Source: Lautropia sp. (GTDB lineage Bacteria; Pseudomonadota; Gammaproteobacteria; Burkholderiales; Burkholderiaceae_E). From it: a DNA stretch of 64,000 bases. Below are positions 25,819 through 35,765 of the stretch, one piece after another. A program made the position numbers and the translations under genes. The notes below the pieces were generated by a model. The model saw only the letters and a list, made by a program, of their open reading frames with translations, searched no databases and was not told the origin of the DNA. Position 1 is the stretch's first letter. Each line of letters opens with the position of its first letter. The stretch lies in NCBI GenBank assembly GCA_030530775.1, contig JAUMUG010000001.1, positions 570,098-634,097 on the forward strand, in the 5' to 3' direction.

Positions 25819-27102
25819 ATGTTCAGCGGCAAGGAAACCATCCAGGGCTTCGACGATGAGCTGTACGCAGCCCTACAGTCGGAAGCACAGCGTCAGGAAG
25901 ACCACATCGAGCTGATCGCTTCCGAGAACTACGCCAGCCCGCGCGTGATGCAGGCCCAGGGCACCAAGCTCACCAACAAGTATGCCGAGGGCTATCCGGC
26001 CAAGCGCTACTATGGCGGCTGTGAGTATGTCGATGTGGTCGAACAGCTGGCCATCGACCGCGCCTGCCAGTTGTTCGGTGCCGACTGGGCCAACGTGCAG
26101 CCGCATTCGGGGTCGCAAGCCAATGCCGAGGTCTATCTGGCTTTGTTGAAACCGGGCGACACCATCCTGGGCATGAGCCTGGCTCATGGCGGCCACCTGA
26201 CCCACGGTGCCAAGGTCAGTGCTTCGGGCAAGCTCTACAACGCCGTGCAGTACGGGCTGGATGCGAACGACCTGATCGATTACGACGAGCTCGAGCGTCT
26301 GGCCGTCGAGCACAAACCGAAGATGATCGTGGCTGGTTTCTCGGCTTACTCGCAGATTCTGGACTTCCCGCGTTTCCGTGCCATCGCCGACGAGGTCGGG
26401 GCCTATCTGCTGGTCGACATGGCGCATGTGGCCGGTCTGGTGGCCGCCGGGCTGTACCCGAATCCGGTGCCCTTTGCCGATGTGGTGACTACCACCACCC
26501 ACAAGACGCTGCGCGGTCCGCGTGGTGGTCTGATCCTGGGCCGGGCCAACGAAGAGATCCAGAAGAAGATCCAGTCGGCCGTCTTCCCCGGCGCACAGGG
26601 GGGGCCGCTGATGCACGTCATCGCGGCCAAGGCGGTGGCCTTCAAGGAAGCGATGCAGCCCGAGTTCAAGGCCTATCAGCAGCAGGTGCTGGACAACGCC
26701 AGAGCGATGGCTGCCGTCTTCGTCAAGAACGGCCTGCGCATCGTTTCGGGGGGCACGCTGGATCACCTGTTCCTGGTCGATCTGTCGGCCAAGGGCGTGA
26801 CCGGCAAGGCCGCCGATGCTGCACTGGGCGCGGCTCACATCACCGTCAACAAGAATGCCGTGCCGAACGATCCGCAGCCACCTTTCGTCACCAGCGGCAT
26901 CCGCGTAGGCTCGCCGGCCGTCACGACCCGAGGCTTCGGTGTCAAGGAATGCGAGGATCTGGCCCAGTGGATGTGCGACATCCTGGCCGACGTGGATGAT
27001 CAGGAAACCATCGCCCGCGTGCGTGAGCAGGTCAGGGCGGTGTGTGAGCGTTTCCCGGTATACCCCGGATCCAAGAACGCCATCGGTGTGACGGGCGCTT
27101 AA
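25819..27102 (+). CDS. glyA: Serine hydroxymethyltransferase
   Basis: A 427-residue PLP enzyme that interconverts glycine plus methylene-tetrahydrofolate with serine. Landmarks are [37 protein letters not shown], the PLP-lysine segment [15 protein letters not shown], and [14 protein letters not shown] near the end. The ATG at 25819 has a CAGGAGA site; the frame is open upstream but without family features. A -10-like TTAAAAT at about 25744 could start the transcript. It is followed without gap by sdaA. Position between creatinase and sarcosine oxidase genes indicates a catabolic copy that consumes glycine and its C1 unit. Whether another glyA exists elsewhere is unknown. Confidence 0.95.
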   Translation: MFSGKETIQGFDDELYAALQSEAQRQEDHIELIASENYASPRVMQAQGTKLTNKYAEGYPAKRYYGGCEYVDVVEQLAIDRACQLFGADWANVQPHSGSQANAEVYLALLKPGDTILGMSLAHGGHLTHGAKVSASGKLYNAVQYGLDANDLIDYDELERLAVEHKPKMIVAGFSAYSQILDFPRFRAIADEVGAYLLVDMAHVAGLVAAGLYPNPVPFADVVTTTTHKTLRGPRGGLILGRANEEIQKKIQSAVFPGAQGGPLMHVIAAKAVAFKEAMQPEFKAYQQQVLDNARAMAAVFVKNGLRIVSGGTLDHLFLVDLSAKGVTGKAADAALGAAHITVNKNAVPNDPQPPFVTSGIRVGSPAVTTRGFGVKECEDLAQWMCDILADVDDQETIARVREQVRAVCERFPVYPGSKNAIGVTGA

Positions 27103-28491
27103 ATGTCTCTGTCTGTCTTCGATATCTTCAAGGTCGGTATCGGTCCTTCCAGCTCGCATACGGTCGGGCCGATGCGGGCCGGGCGTAACTTCGCCCGCAA
27201 TCTGGAAGCACGTGGCATGCTGGAGCGGCTCTCGCGCATCCAGGTGACGCTGTGTGGTTCGCTGGCCGAAACCGGTTTTGGTCACCGTACCGATATGGGT
27301 GTGCTGCTGGGACTGATGGGTGAATCGCCCGATACCGTGGACCCGAACGAAATCCCGGTGCTGCTTAAGGGGCTGGAGCATGACGGTCAGATGAAGGTCT
27401 GGCGTCTGCGGCTGATCCATTTCGATCTGCATAAGGATCTGATCTGGCAGATGGCGCCGATGCCCGAGCATCCGAACGGCATGCGCTTCGTCGCCTTCGA
27501 TGACCTGGGCGAAGTGATGCTGGACGAGCGCTATCTGTCGGTCGGGGGCGGATTCATCCAGGCGCTGGACAGTATCGAGACGGACGAGCGCGTGCCCGAA
27601 CATGCCGAGCATCCTTTCCCTTTCTCCAGCGCCGAAGAGTTGCTGGACATGTGCCAGCGAAACGGTATGAGCATCGCTCAGCTGGTGATGGCCAACGAGA
27701 AGGCCACGATGCCGGAGGCCGAGGTGCGGGCCAGGGTGCTGGAGATCGCCCGGATCATGAACGAAATCATCGATCGGGGGTCGGGTTTGCTGGGGCCGCT
27801 GGAAAGCCACATGCTGCCCGGTGTGCTGAAGGTGCGGCGGCGGGCGCCGGCGCTCCATGCCAGCCTGTCGAAGCAGCAGGGGCGAGTCCCCGAGGGCATG
27901 ATGGCGATGGAGTGGGTCAACCTGTACGCGATGGCGGTGAACGAAGAGAATGCCGCCTCGGGCCGGGTGGTGACGGCCCCGACCAATGGGGCGGCGGGTC
28001 TACTGCCGGCGGTGCTGCGCTATTACCAGCAGTTCGTGCCCGGCGCCGATGACGATGGCACGGTGGACTTTCTGCTGACCGCGGCGGCCATCGCCTTCCT
28101 GTTCAAGCGCAATGCCTCGATCTCGGGTGCCGAAGTCGGCTGCCAGGGCGAGGTGGGCACCGCGTGCTCGATGGCGGCCGGCGGGTTGGCGGCGGTGCTG
28201 GGAGGCACGGTCGAGCAGGTCGAGAATGCTGCAGAGATCGGCATGGAACACAACCTCGGGCTGACTTGTGATCCGGTCGGTGGGTTGGTGCAGATCCCCT
28301 GCATCGAGCGTAATGCCATGGGCGCCATCAAGGCGATCAACGCGGCGCACCTGGCACTGCGGGGCGATGGTCAGCACCACGTCTCGCTCGATACCGTCAT
28401 CGAGACCATGCGCCAGACCGGTGCCGACATGATGGCGACTTACAAGGAGACCTCGCGCGGCGGCCTGGCCGTCAATGTGGTGGAATGCTGA
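27103..28491 (+). CDS. sdaA: L-serine dehydratase, single-chain Fe-S type
   Basis: A 462-residue enzyme that deaminates L-serine to pyruvate and ammonia with a catalytic [4Fe-4S] cluster. The N-terminal domain begins [24 protein letters not shown]. The C-terminal catalytic part has the signature [20 protein letters not shown] and [22 protein letters not shown], which supply the cluster cysteines, and [14 protein letters not shown]. The length matches the fused beta-alpha form of proteobacteria. Its ATG directly abuts the glyA stop (TAAATG), so the two are co-transcribed and probably coupled. Together they carry glycine to pyruvate. A Rho-independent terminator follows 36 nt after the stop. 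Confidence 0.94.
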   Translation: MSLSVFDIFKVGIGPSSSHTVGPMRAGRNFARNLEARGMLERLSRIQVTLCGSLAETGFGHRTDMGVLLGLMGESPDTVDPNEIPVLLKGLEHDGQMKVWRLRLIHFDLHKDLIWQMAPMPEHPNGMRFVAFDDLGEVMLDERYLSVGGGFIQALDSIETDERVPEHAEHPFPFSSAEELLDMCQRNGMSIAQLVMANEKATMPEAEVRARVLEIARIMNEIIDRGSGLLGPLESHMLPGVLKVRRRAPALHASLSKQQGRVPEGMMAMEWVNLYAMAVNEENAASGRVVTAPTNGAAGLLPAVLRYYQQFVPGADDDGTVDFLLTAAAIAFLFKRNASISGAEVGCQGEVGTACSMAAGGLAAVLGGTVEQVENAAEIGMEHNLGLTCDPVGGLVQIPCIERNAMGAIKAINAAHLALRGDGQHHVSLDTVIETMRQTGADMMATYKETSRGGLAVNVVEC

Positions 28492-28526
28492 TCGGCGATC
28501 CGGTGCCGCCGCGATTGCAGTATCCA

Positions 28527-28553
28527 GGGGCAGGGTGGAACCTGCCCCTTTTT
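28527..28553 (+). terminator. Rho-independent terminator of glyA-sdaA
   Basis: An 8-bp stem GGGGCAGG/CCTGCCCC with a 6-nt loop is followed by T5. It lies 36 nt after sdaA. The group II intron fragment begins just beyond its T-run. Confidence 0.93.
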
Positions 28554-28555
28554 GT

Positions 28556-28795
28556 GTGCGCCCAGCATGGGCGCACTCCTGGAGGTGAAAGTCCTCCCAC
28601 GAGCTGATCACGGTGAGTGAAGCGAAGTGCAACTGCATGCGGGCGACCAAATGTGGGGAGCAAGCGTGGAGCATAAACTGCGAGCCGATGGACGAGAACC
28701 GGATACGAGGCACTGCCGAGCAGGGCGAGCGGGCATGAAACCGCAAAGCTCTCGTGATCAAGGCAAAGCGGTGTAAATCCGGCGGTAGCCTCCCA
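28556..28795 (+). mobile_element. 5' fragment of a group II intron (no RT)
   Basis: About 240 bp match the recognisable 5' part of bacterial group II intron RNA. The 5' end is GTGCGCCCAGCATGGGCGCA, then TCCTGGAGGTGAAAGTCCTC, then a GTGAGTGAAGCGAAG segment, GCGAGCCGATGGACGAGAAC, and GTAAATCCGGCGGT. These correspond to domain I of introns that carry a reverse transcriptase/maturase. The similarity stops near 28795, and no reverse transcriptase frame, domain V or 3' end follows, so the element is truncated and cannot splice. Its 5' end abuts the T-run of the sdaA terminator, the typical insertion position of class C introns. Assignment is by recollection of family sequences. Confidence 0.82.
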
Positions 28796-28870
28796 TCCCG
28801 ATTTCTCGAGCATCGGCCGGTCGGCCGGATTTCGTCCTGCTGGCAATCCTCGTGGCATTGTGACAGGCAC

Positions 28871-28894
28871 AAAAAAAGGCCAGCAAAGCTGGCC
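28871..28894 (-). terminator. Rho-independent terminator of the sarcosine oxidase operon
   Basis: On the minus strand a 7-bp stem GGCCAGC/GCTGGCC with a 3-nt loop is followed by T7. It lies about 100 nt downstream of soxG. Confidence 0.92.
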
Positions 28895-28992
28895 GAAGGA
28901 GACGGCGGTCGGCACGGAGGCCGACCTGGCCTGTGTCACGGGGATCGGAGAAGCCCGGGGCCCCGTGCACGGGTTTCTGTGGAACCAGGCGA

Positions 28993-29592
28993 TCAGATGA
29001 ACTCTTGCATCGCGTCGAGCGCGATCCGTGCGGTGGCATCGGCAAAGCTGCGGCGCACGGTGAGTTCCCACGCATCGCCGGTCGCATCGAGCGGGCGCAG
29101 CAGCACGCTGGCGTTGAAGTAGTGGCTCTGGGCGCACTGACCGGCACCGAAGACACTCGGGTGCAGATCGAGCGGGCAGCCCTTGTTCAACACGGCGCGG
29201 GCCTGCGGACCGCGCAGCTGCATCACGCTGTAGGCGCTCGACTGATCGGTGACGGCCGAGAACTGACCCTTCAGCGCCTCGAGGAGCCTGGCGGCCAGTT
29301 GGCCGCCCTCGGGCAGCGGCTCTTTCGATCGGATCAGCCATTCATCCGGCCCCAGCCAGTGGATGATGTGGCTGGCGCTTTCGCTGATGGTGTTGGGCCG
29401 GATCGGCAGGGCGGCACCGATGGTGGCCGCCACCACTTTGCCGAAGGCGCCGTCCTGCGGGTTGCCGCGCAGATCGACCAGTTCCGGGAACGGGATTTCT
29501 TCGAGTTCGACGGTGCCTGCATTGCCACGCTTGACGGCGGTGCCTGGAGGGTTCTGCAGACCGACCAGTGGTGTATCCAGTTTATTCGACAT
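28993..29592 (-). CDS. soxG: Sarcosine oxidase subunit gamma
   Basis: A 199-residue small subunit of heterotetrameric sarcosine oxidase. It is related to the aminomethyltransferase-type fold, with HIIHWLGPDEWLIRS, TDQSSAYSVMQLRGPQARAVLNKGCPLDLHP and a CAQSHYFNASVLLRP segment typical of SoxG. It has no catalytic cofactor of its own in known complexes and is needed for assembly or THF-linked activity. Its start overlaps the soxA 3' end by 11 bp, with GGGGAGA 6 nt upstream of the ATG. It is the last gene of soxBDAG. Confidence 0.92.
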   Translation of the reverse strand: MSNKLDTPLVGLQNPPGTAVKRGNAGTVELEEIPFPELVDLRGNPQDGAFGKVVAATIGAALPIRPNTISESASHIIHWLGPDEWLIRSKEPLPEGGQLAARLLEALKGQFSAVTDQSSAYSVMQLRGPQARAVLNKGCPLDLHPSVFGAGQCAQSHYFNASVLLRPLDATGDAWELTVRRSFADATARIALDAMQEFI

Positions 29593-32500
29593 TCTGTCTC
29601 TCCCCTTTCGGGTCGTAGAAAACGGTGCTGCAAATGCGGGCCTGGGCGAACTTGCCTTCGCCGATGGCGACGGTCACTTCCTGATCCATCCGGTCCTGAC
29701 CATCGATGACGACGGCGATGGCGATCGAGCGGTTCAGGATCGGGCTCATGTAGCTGGACGTCACGTGGCCCTGCAGCGCCGCGATGGGCGCGGTGGACGG
29801 GGCGTTCAGGATCTGGGCGCCTTCGGGCAGTACGCATTGCGGATCGGTCGTCAGCAGACCCACCAGCTGTTTGCGCCCCTTACCGACGACATAGCTGCGC
29901 ATCAGCGAACGTTTGCCGATGAAGTCCTTGCTGGCGGCTGCCATGCCGCCCATGCCCACGTCGGCCGGGGTCAACGAGCCGTCGGTGTCCTGGCCGACGA
30001 TGATGTAGCCCTTCTCGGCGCGCAGCACGTGCATCGTCTCGGTGCCATACGGGGTGATGCCATAAGGCTCGCCGGCTTTCATCAGCCGTTCCCAGACGTG
30101 GCGGCCGACGTTGGCCGGGGTGTAGACCTCATAGGATAGCTCGCCCGAGAAGCTGACGCGCAGCACACGGGCAAAGAAGCCATCGATCGTGCCTTCCTTG
30201 AAGCTCATGAAGGGGAAGGCCTCGTTCGAGAAGTCGATGCCTTCGACCACTGTTTCGAGCACTTTGCGGGCCTTGGGACCGGCCACGGTGGCGACCGCGT
30301 ACTGGTCGGTGACCGAGGTCAGATAGACTTTCAGATCCGGCCATTCGGTCTGCAGCCAGCGCTCCATCCAGGCCATGACACGGGCGGCACCGCCGGTGGT
30401 GGTGGTCAGCAGGAAGTGGTCGTCGCCCAGACGGATGTTGACGCCATCGTCCATGATCATGCCGTTTTCATCCAGCATCAGGCCATAGCGGCAACGACCC
30501 GGGGCCAGTTTCGTCCAGGCGTTGATGTACATCCGGTTCAGGAAGGTGGCGGCATCGGGACCGCGCACATCGATCTTGCCCAACGTGGAGTAGTCGAGCA
30601 GACCGACACTGTTGCGAACGGCCAGAGACTCGCGTGCGACCGCTGCGTGCATGTCCTCGCCCGGCTGCGGGTAGTAGTGCGCCCGCTTCCACTGACCGAC
30701 ATCCTCGAACGGCGCCTTGCGGGCGGCGTGCCAGTCGTAGGTGCAGGTCTTTCGGATCGGATCGAGGAAGTCTCCGAGGGTTCGGCCGGCCAACGTACCG
30801 AAGGTCACCGGGGTGTAGTTCGGCCGGAAGGTGGTGGTGCCGGTCTGTTCGATGCTCTGGCCCAGTGCATTGGCCAGCACGGCCATGCCATTGATGTTGC
30901 CGAGCTTGCCCTGGTCGGTGCCGAAGCCCATCGCGGTATAGCGCTTGACATGCTCGACGCTGCGATAGCCTTCGCTGACGGCCAGCTGGATGTCGGAGAC
31001 CGACGTGTCGTTCTGGTAGTCGATGAACTGTTTGGGGCCACGGGTGGCTTCGGTGCCACGCAGCGTCTGCCACAGCGGCAGCAGCGGTGATTGCTTGCAG
31101 GGCTGGGCCACATAGTGGGGCAGGTCGTCACCGCTGACATCGATGGTGGCCGGTGCTTCGGGATGCCAGCTCAGCCCGGCATGATCGACCATGGCCTTGG
31201 CTTGCGCTGCCCGTTTGGCTTGTTGCCCGGCACGCTTGGCTGCCTGATATCCGGCGCGGCTGCCACCGTCGAGCGCTTCCTGCAACAGGAAGTCGCCGTT
31301 GCAGGCGCCGACATTGAACTGCTGTTGAGTGACGACGTCGGGCACGAAGCAGGCACGTTCCTGGCACCAGCGCGGTTTGCCCTGGGATTGGGAATACAGA
31401 TGGATGACCGGGTTCCAGCCGCCGGACATGGCCAGCAGGTCGCATTCCAGGTGATTGCTGGTGCTCGTATCACCATCCTTGATGTGGCGCAGTACCACGC
31501 CGCTGACATGTTTCTTGCCCTGGGCTTCGGCCACGAGCATTTCGCGCAGGATGCTGATGCCCGCAGCCTGGGCCTGATGGGGCAGGGTGCCATCGGTGCT
31601 GGAGCGGGGGTCGACCACCGTGACCTGGGCGCCCATCGCCTTCAGGTCGAGGGCACACTGATAAGCACTGTCGTTGTTGGTGAAGACCACGGCACGTTGG
31701 CCGGGCAGCACACCAAAGCGGTGGATGTAGGTCGATACCGAGGACGCCGTCAGGATGCCGGGCAGGTCGTTGTTGCCGAAGACCAGTGGACGCTCGTGGG
31801 CGCCGGTGGCCAGCACGACCTGATGGGCCCGGATTTTCCAGAGGCGCTCGCGTACCCCTTTGCGGGCGGCCGGCGGCAGGTGGTCGGTGTGGCGCTGGGT
31901 GGCGGTGACGAAGTTGCTGTCGTGATAGCCGAAGGCGGTGGTACGGTTCAACAGCTGCACCTCGGGCATCGTCTGCAGTTCGGCCAGACGCTCGGCCACC
32001 CAGTCGGCGCCCGGTTTGCCGTCGATCGTCTCGGCCGAGCCCAACAGGCTGCCACCGAATTCAGGTTGGTTGTCGACGACGATGACGCGGGCACCCTGGC
32101 GACCGGCCGCCACGGCTGCAGCCAGACCGGCAGGACCGGCACCGACCACCAGCACGTCGCAGTGGGCGTAGGTCTTTTCGTAGCGGTCCGGATCTTTTTC
32201 CTGTGGCACCACGCCCAGACCGGCGGCATCGCGGATGCGCTCTTCGTAACGGCCCCACCAGCTGCGCGGCCACATGAAGGTCTTGTAGTAGAAACCGGCG
32301 GGAATGAAGCGTGCGAAGTTGGCCAGGAACGCCATCCGGTCGTTTTCGATGTCCGGCTTGGCGTTGACACTGGTGGCGCTCAGACCGTCGTAGAGTTCGA
32401 TTTCGGTGGCACGGGCGTTCGGCACGGTCCATTGACCGCTTTCGAGCTGCACCACGGCATTCGGTTCTTCGACACCGGCTGTGACGATGCCACGCGGGCG

Positions 32501-32677
32501 GTGGTACTTGAAGGAGCGGGCCACGAAGTGCACGCCATTGGCGAGCAGGGCCGAGGCCAGGGTGTCACCCTGGAAGCCCTGGTAGCTTTTGCCATTGAAG
32601 CGGAAGCTCAGCGGTTTGTCGCGCTGAATGCGGCCGCCCTGTTGCAGCCGCGCGTGTGGATTGGTTTGGCGGTTCAT
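29582..32677 (-). CDS. soxA: Sarcosine oxidase subunit alpha
   Basis: A 1031-residue subunit that binds NAD and tetrahydrofolate and channels the methyl-derived C1 unit to 5,10-methylene-THF. The N-terminal 2Fe-2S-like domain (SFRFNGKSYQGFQGDTLASALLANG) lacks cluster cysteines, as is usual. A Rossmann dinucleotide-binding domain follows (CDVLVVGAGPAGLAAAVAAG, then VVLATGAHERPLVFGN). The C-terminal ~400 residues are a GcvT-like folate domain with LLDYSTLGKIDVRGPDAATFLNR and SFSGELSYEVYTPAN. The start overlaps the soxD stop (ATGA) and has AAGGGGG upstream. Length and domain order match the family. Confidence 0.95.
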   Translation of the reverse strand: MNRQTNPHARLQQGGRIQRDKPLSFRFNGKSYQGFQGDTLASALLANGVHFVARSFKYHRPRGIVTAGVEEPNAVVQLESGQWTVPNARATEIELYDGLSATSVNAKPDIENDRMAFLANFARFIPAGFYYKTFMWPRSWWGRYEERIRDAAGLGVVPQEKDPDRYEKTYAHCDVLVVGAGPAGLAAAVAAGRQGARVIVVDNQPEFGGSLLGSAETIDGKPGADWVAERLAELQTMPEVQLLNRTTAFGYHDSNFVTATQRHTDHLPPAARKGVRERLWKIRAHQVVLATGAHERPLVFGNNDLPGILTASSVSTYIHRFGVLPGQRAVVFTNNDSAYQCALDLKAMGAQVTVVDPRSSTDGTLPHQAQAAGISILREMLVAEAQGKKHVSGVVLRHIKDGDTSTSNHLECDLLAMSGGWNPVIHLYSQSQGKPRWCQERACFVPDVVTQQQFNVGACNGDFLLQEALDGGSRAGYQAAKRAGQQAKRAAQAKAMVDHAGLSWHPEAPATIDVSGDDLPHYVAQPCKQSPLLPLWQTLRGTEATRGPKQFIDYQNDTSVSDIQLAVSEGYRSVEHVKRYTAMGFGTDQGKLGNINGMAVLANALGQSIEQTGTTTFRPNYTPVTFGTLAGRTLGDFLDPIRKTCTYDWHAARKAPFEDVGQWKRAHYYPQPGEDMHAAVARESLAVRNSVGLLDYSTLGKIDVRGPDAATFLNRMYINAWTKLAPGRCRYGLMLDENGMIMDDGVNIRLGDDHFLLTTTTGGAARVMAWMERWLQTEWPDLKVYLTSVTDQYAVATVAGPKARKVLETVVEGIDFSNEAFPFMSFKEGTIDGFFARVLRVSFSGELSYEVYTPANVGRHVWERLMKAGEPYGITPYGTETMHVLRAEKGYIIVGQDTDGSLTPADVGMGGMAAASKDFIGKRSLMRSYVVGKGRKQLVGLLTTDPQCVLPEGAQILNAPSTAPIAALQGHVTSSYMSPILNRSIAIAVVIDGQDRMDQEVTVAIGEGKFAQARICSTVFYDPKGERQNVE

Positions 32678-33033
32678 GCGTCCCCCTTGTCTGCCGGTTT
32701 GGCATCATCGGTGGATTTGGCGTGGGCCGGGGCGGCTGCGGTGGGCTGGGCAGTGGCGGTCGGCATCGGCGAAGTCGACAGGAACTGGTATGTGACCGTA
32801 TCCCGTTCCGCGTCGAACCATCTGCGGCAACCGTGGGTATGCACCCACTGTTCGCGGAAACGACCGCGGGTGTTCTTGCGCATGAACACGTAGTCACCCC
32901 ATTGTTCGTCGGTCAACCAGGTGTCTTTGTCTTTGCTGGCGGCTTCGACCGGGCGGACGATGTCTCCCTCGCCCCCGTAGTTGAATTCGCTTTCGGCGCG
33001 TGCCCCGCACCAGGGGCATTGGATCATCAACAT
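32674..33033 (-). CDS. soxD: Sarcosine oxidase subunit delta
   Basis: A 119-residue zinc-binding subunit. The zinc site is visible as CPWCGAR near the N-terminus and THGCRRWF with nearby His (VHTHGC). The middle carries DEQWGDYVFMRKNTRG, characteristic of SoxD. The last ~30 residues (about 90-119) are a low-complexity Ala/Pro/Thr/Lys tail that is longer than in most relatives. The start has AGAGGT 5 nt upstream and lies 12 nt after soxB. It overlaps soxA by 4 bp. Confidence 0.93.
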   Translation of the reverse strand: MLMIQCPWCGARAESEFNYGGEGDIVRPVEAASKDKDTWLTDEQWGDYVFMRKNTRGRFREQWVHTHGCRRWFDAERDTVTYQFLSTSPMPTATAQPTAAAPAHAKSTDDAKPADKGDA

Positions 33034-33045
33034 GTGGACCTCTGC

Positions 33046-34293
33046 TCAGTGGGCAACGGCGGCAGCGCCGTGTTCGTCGATCAGGTGACCGGTATAGAAG
33101 CGGTCGATGGAGAAGGGGGCGTTCAGAGGGTGCGGCTCGTCCTTGGCGATGGTGTGGGCGAAAGTCCAGCCCGAACCCGGGGTGGCCTTGAAGCCGCCAG
33201 TGCCCCAACCGCAGTTGAAGTACAGACCCTTGATCGGCGTTTTGGAAATGATCGGACAAGCATCGGGCGAGACATCGACGATACCGCCCCATTGCCGGTT
33301 CATGCGCACACGGCTCAGCTGTGGGAACATTTCGACGATGGCCTGCAGCGTATGCTCGATGCTGTGGAAGCTGCCGCGCTGGCCGTAGCCGATGTACTGG
33401 TCGATGCCGGCGCCGATCACCAGGTCGCCCTTGTCGGACTGGCTGATGTAGGCGTGCACCGCATTGGACATGATGACGGTATGGATGCAGGGCTTGACCG
33501 GCTCGGACACGAGCGCTTGCAGCGGGTGGCTTTCTATCGGCAGACGGATGCCGGCCATGTCGGCCAGCACGCTGGAGGAGCCGGCGACGACCACGCCGAG
33601 TTTCTTGGTGCGGATGAAGCCCTTGCCGGTTTCCACACCCTCGATGGCGCCGTCCTTCTTGCGGATGTCGAGCACCGGGCAGTTTTCGATGATGTGAACA
33701 CCGAGTTTGTCGGCGGCACGGGCAAAGCCCCAGGCGACGGCATCGTGACGGGCCACGCCGGCGCGCGGCTGGTACGAGGCGCCCAGCACCGGGTAGCGGG
33801 CATTCAGGTTGATGCCGGGCACTTTCTCGGCCACCTGGGCCGGATTCAGCCATTCGGCATCGACACCGTTGTAGCGGTTGGCATTGATGCGGCGTTGGGT
33901 GTCGCGGACTTCCTGCAGGTTGTGGGCCAGGTTGAGCACACCGCGCTGGCTGAACATCACGTTGTAGTTCAGATCCTGCGCCAAGCCTTCCCATAGCTGC
34001 ATGGCCTTTTCGTACAACTGCGAGGATTCGTCCCATAGGTAGTTGGAACGGACGATGGTGGTGTTGCGGGCGGTGTTGCCGCCGCCCAGCCAACCTTTTT
34101 CCAGCACGGCGATGTTGCGCATGCCGTGTTCTTTGGCCAGGTAGTACGCAGTAGCCAGGCCGTGTCCGCCCGCACCGACGATGATCACGTCGTATTCCTG
34201 CCGGGGTTCGGGGCTGCGCCAAGCGCGTGGCCATTGTTCGTTGTGCTTCAGTCCTTGGCGTATCAGACTGAAGATGGAATAGCGGTTGCCCAT
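33046..34293 (-). CDS. soxB: Sarcosine oxidase subunit beta
   Basis: A 415-residue flavoprotein of the D-amino-acid oxidase fold that oxidatively demethylates sarcosine. The FAD Rossmann motif is [20 protein letters not shown], followed by [37 protein letters not shown] contains the His that is the likely covalent FMN attachment site by family analogy. The C-terminus has [25 protein letters not shown] and [11 protein letters not shown]. The ATG at 34293 with GAGGAAACC upstream matches the usual MxRYSxFSL N-terminus. It is the first gene of soxBDAG, downstream of a GlxA-type regulator with a 225-nt gap. Confidence 0.95.
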   Translation of the reverse strand: MGNRYSIFSLIRQGLKHNEQWPRAWRSPEPRQEYDVIIVGAGGHGLATAYYLAKEHGMRNIAVLEKGWLGGGNTARNTTIVRSNYLWDESSQLYEKAMQLWEGLAQDLNYNVMFSQRGVLNLAHNLQEVRDTQRRINANRYNGVDAEWLNPAQVAEKVPGINLNARYPVLGASYQPRAGVARHDAVAWGFARAADKLGVHIIENCPVLDIRKKDGAIEGVETGKGFIRTKKLGVVVAGSSSVLADMAGIRLPIESHPLQALVSEPVKPCIHTVIMSNAVHAYISQSDKGDLVIGAGIDQYIGYGQRGSFHSIEHTLQAIVEMFPQLSRVRMNRQWGGIVDVSPDACPIISKTPIKGLYFNCGWGTGGFKATPGSGWTFAHTIAKDEPHPLNAPFSIDRFYTGHLIDEHGAAAVAH

Positions 34294-34445
34294 GGTTTCC
34301 TCACGTGTTTGTTCCGCCTTGTCTGTATTCCGCCCGATCGGTCGGGCGGGTGTCTCGTTCCGGGGCGTGGTCCATGTCGGCGCCATGCACGAGGCGTGTG
34401 CTCTGGCGCGACAGTCCGTGGCGTGGTGTCAGTACATCAGAACTC

Positions 34446-34455
34446 AAACCACGAC
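34446..34455 (-). promoter_or_regulatory. Single near-match to the creatinase operator repeat
   Basis: GTCGTGGTTT on the minus strand matches 9 of 10 bases of the creatinase-promoter repeat. It lies 153 nt upstream of the soxB start, in opposite orientation relative to transcription. One near-match is weak evidence by itself. Confidence 0.25.
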
Positions 34456-34518
34456 GCTAGAATTTTATCGCCATCGCACTGGAAGATCAGGGGCGTATCC
34501 AGCCTCCCGAAGTGTGCT

Positions 34519-35583
34519 TCAGACGGTGTCCGTCGGCGGGGCGGTGTCAGCCCCGGCATCCTGCACATGTGGCGTTTCGGGCGCCTGATCGAGCAGCGCC
34601 TCGGGCAGTTGGGCGCGGGCACGCCAGTTGCTGGGCGGCATGCCGAAGGTGGCCCGGAACTCGCGTCCCAGGTGTGAGGCGTCCGAGAAACCACAGCTCA
34701 TGGCGATGTCGGCGATGGAGCGGCGCGAATGCGTCAGTTGCCAGGCGGCGGTGCGCAGCCGTAGGCTGCGTGCATAGGCGTGTGGCGTGGTGCCGGCGTG
34801 TTCACGGAACAGGCGTTCGAGCTGACGCACCGAGATGTTCAGTCGTGCAGCCAGCTCGCCGAGCGACAGCTGCTGGCCGATGTGCTGCTCCATCAACAGC
34901 ATGGCACGACGTACGATCGGATGCAGGGCCGGCCGTTCACCGGGCGGTGAGGGCTGGGCCGTGTCGGAGCGTGCCGCCGCATCCACCAGCAGGATGCGCA
35001 GCGCTTTTTGCACGATCGAGGCGTCGACATGCCGGCGCAGGATGTCGGCCGCCACATCGATCGAGGCGCGCCCGCCCGAGCAGGTGATTCGGCGTCGGTC
35101 GATCGTGTAGAGCCGGTCGGCGATGATCAGTTTCGGATCGGTGTCGGGAAATTGTTCGACGAAATCCCAATAGTGGAACCAGCTGACGCAGACGCGGTGG
35201 CCCTTCAGCACACCGGCCTGCATCATGGCAAAGGCTCCGGTACACAGGCCCACCAGGGTGACGTGGCTTTTGGCGGCTGCGCGGATGAAGGCGAGCACGG
35301 CGGCGCTGACCGGTGGCCGGGTGTGCAGCAGGCCGCCGACGACGACCAGATAATCGAAGCGGCCCGGATCACCCAGGGTTTCGGAGGGCATGACCTGTAT
35401 CCCGGTGCTGGAGCGTACTGGGTCCAGGTGTTCGTCGATGACCTGCCAAGTGCAGCGCACTGGCCGGCTGTGATCGCCGTCGTCGCTGGCCAGCCGCAGC
35501 ACGTCGATCATGCCCGAGAAAGCGGTCAGGGTGAAATGCGACAATAGAATGAATCCGAAACGGATGGGCTTTGGGGCGTTCAT
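34519..35583 (-). CDS. GlxA/GbdR-type AraC regulator of sarcosine genes
   Basis: A 354-residue paralog of the regulator at 24728, with the same two-domain plan. The N-terminal DJ-1/PfpI-like domain shows FGFILLSHFTLTAFSGMIDVLR and GLCTGAFAMMQAGVL; the Cys is followed by TGAF as in GlxA proteins. The AraC domain has LSLGELAARLNISVRQLERLFREH and SIADIAMSCGFSDASHLGREFR. The last ~30 residues are an acidic, Pro-rich tail. It precedes soxB on the same strand and is divergent from purU, so it could control both; sarcosine or betaine-like effectors are typical of this family. Identity with GbdR or SouR cannot be settled by eye. Confidence 0.83.
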   Translation of the reverse strand: MNAPKPIRFGFILLSHFTLTAFSGMIDVLRLASDDGDHSRPVRCTWQVIDEHLDPVRSSTGIQVMPSETLGDPGRFDYLVVVGGLLHTRPPVSAAVLAFIRAAAKSHVTLVGLCTGAFAMMQAGVLKGHRVCVSWFHYWDFVEQFPDTDPKLIIADRLYTIDRRRITCSGGRASIDVAADILRRHVDASIVQKALRILLVDAAARSDTAQPSPPGERPALHPIVRRAMLLMEQHIGQQLSLGELAARLNISVRQLERLFREHAGTTPHAYARSLRLRTAAWQLTHSRRSIADIAMSCGFSDASHLGREFRATFGMPPSNWRARAQLPEALLDQAPETPHVQDAGADTAPPTDTV

Positions 35584-35765
35584 GGCGGGCCAGGGTGAAG
35601 TGCGTGTTCGGCAGAAGATTCCATTCCGGTGTCGCCATCGCGAATTCTGCCGATCTCGTTCATGATCGATTCTTCGATTTCTATGTCGTTTCCATTCTAG
35701 TCAGTCGCGGTGCGCTCGTGTGAAGCTGGCGCATCGAACCAGAGGTTTGCCATCGAGGAGAAGAA

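Noticed and set aside
25873..27858. A 661-codon minus-strand open frame under glyA and sdaA
   Set aside because: It mirrors two highly conserved enzymes and contains no recognisable domain.
31091..32893. A 600-codon plus-strand open frame under soxA
   Set aside because: It is antisense to the well-supported sarcosine oxidase alpha subunit and has no motif.
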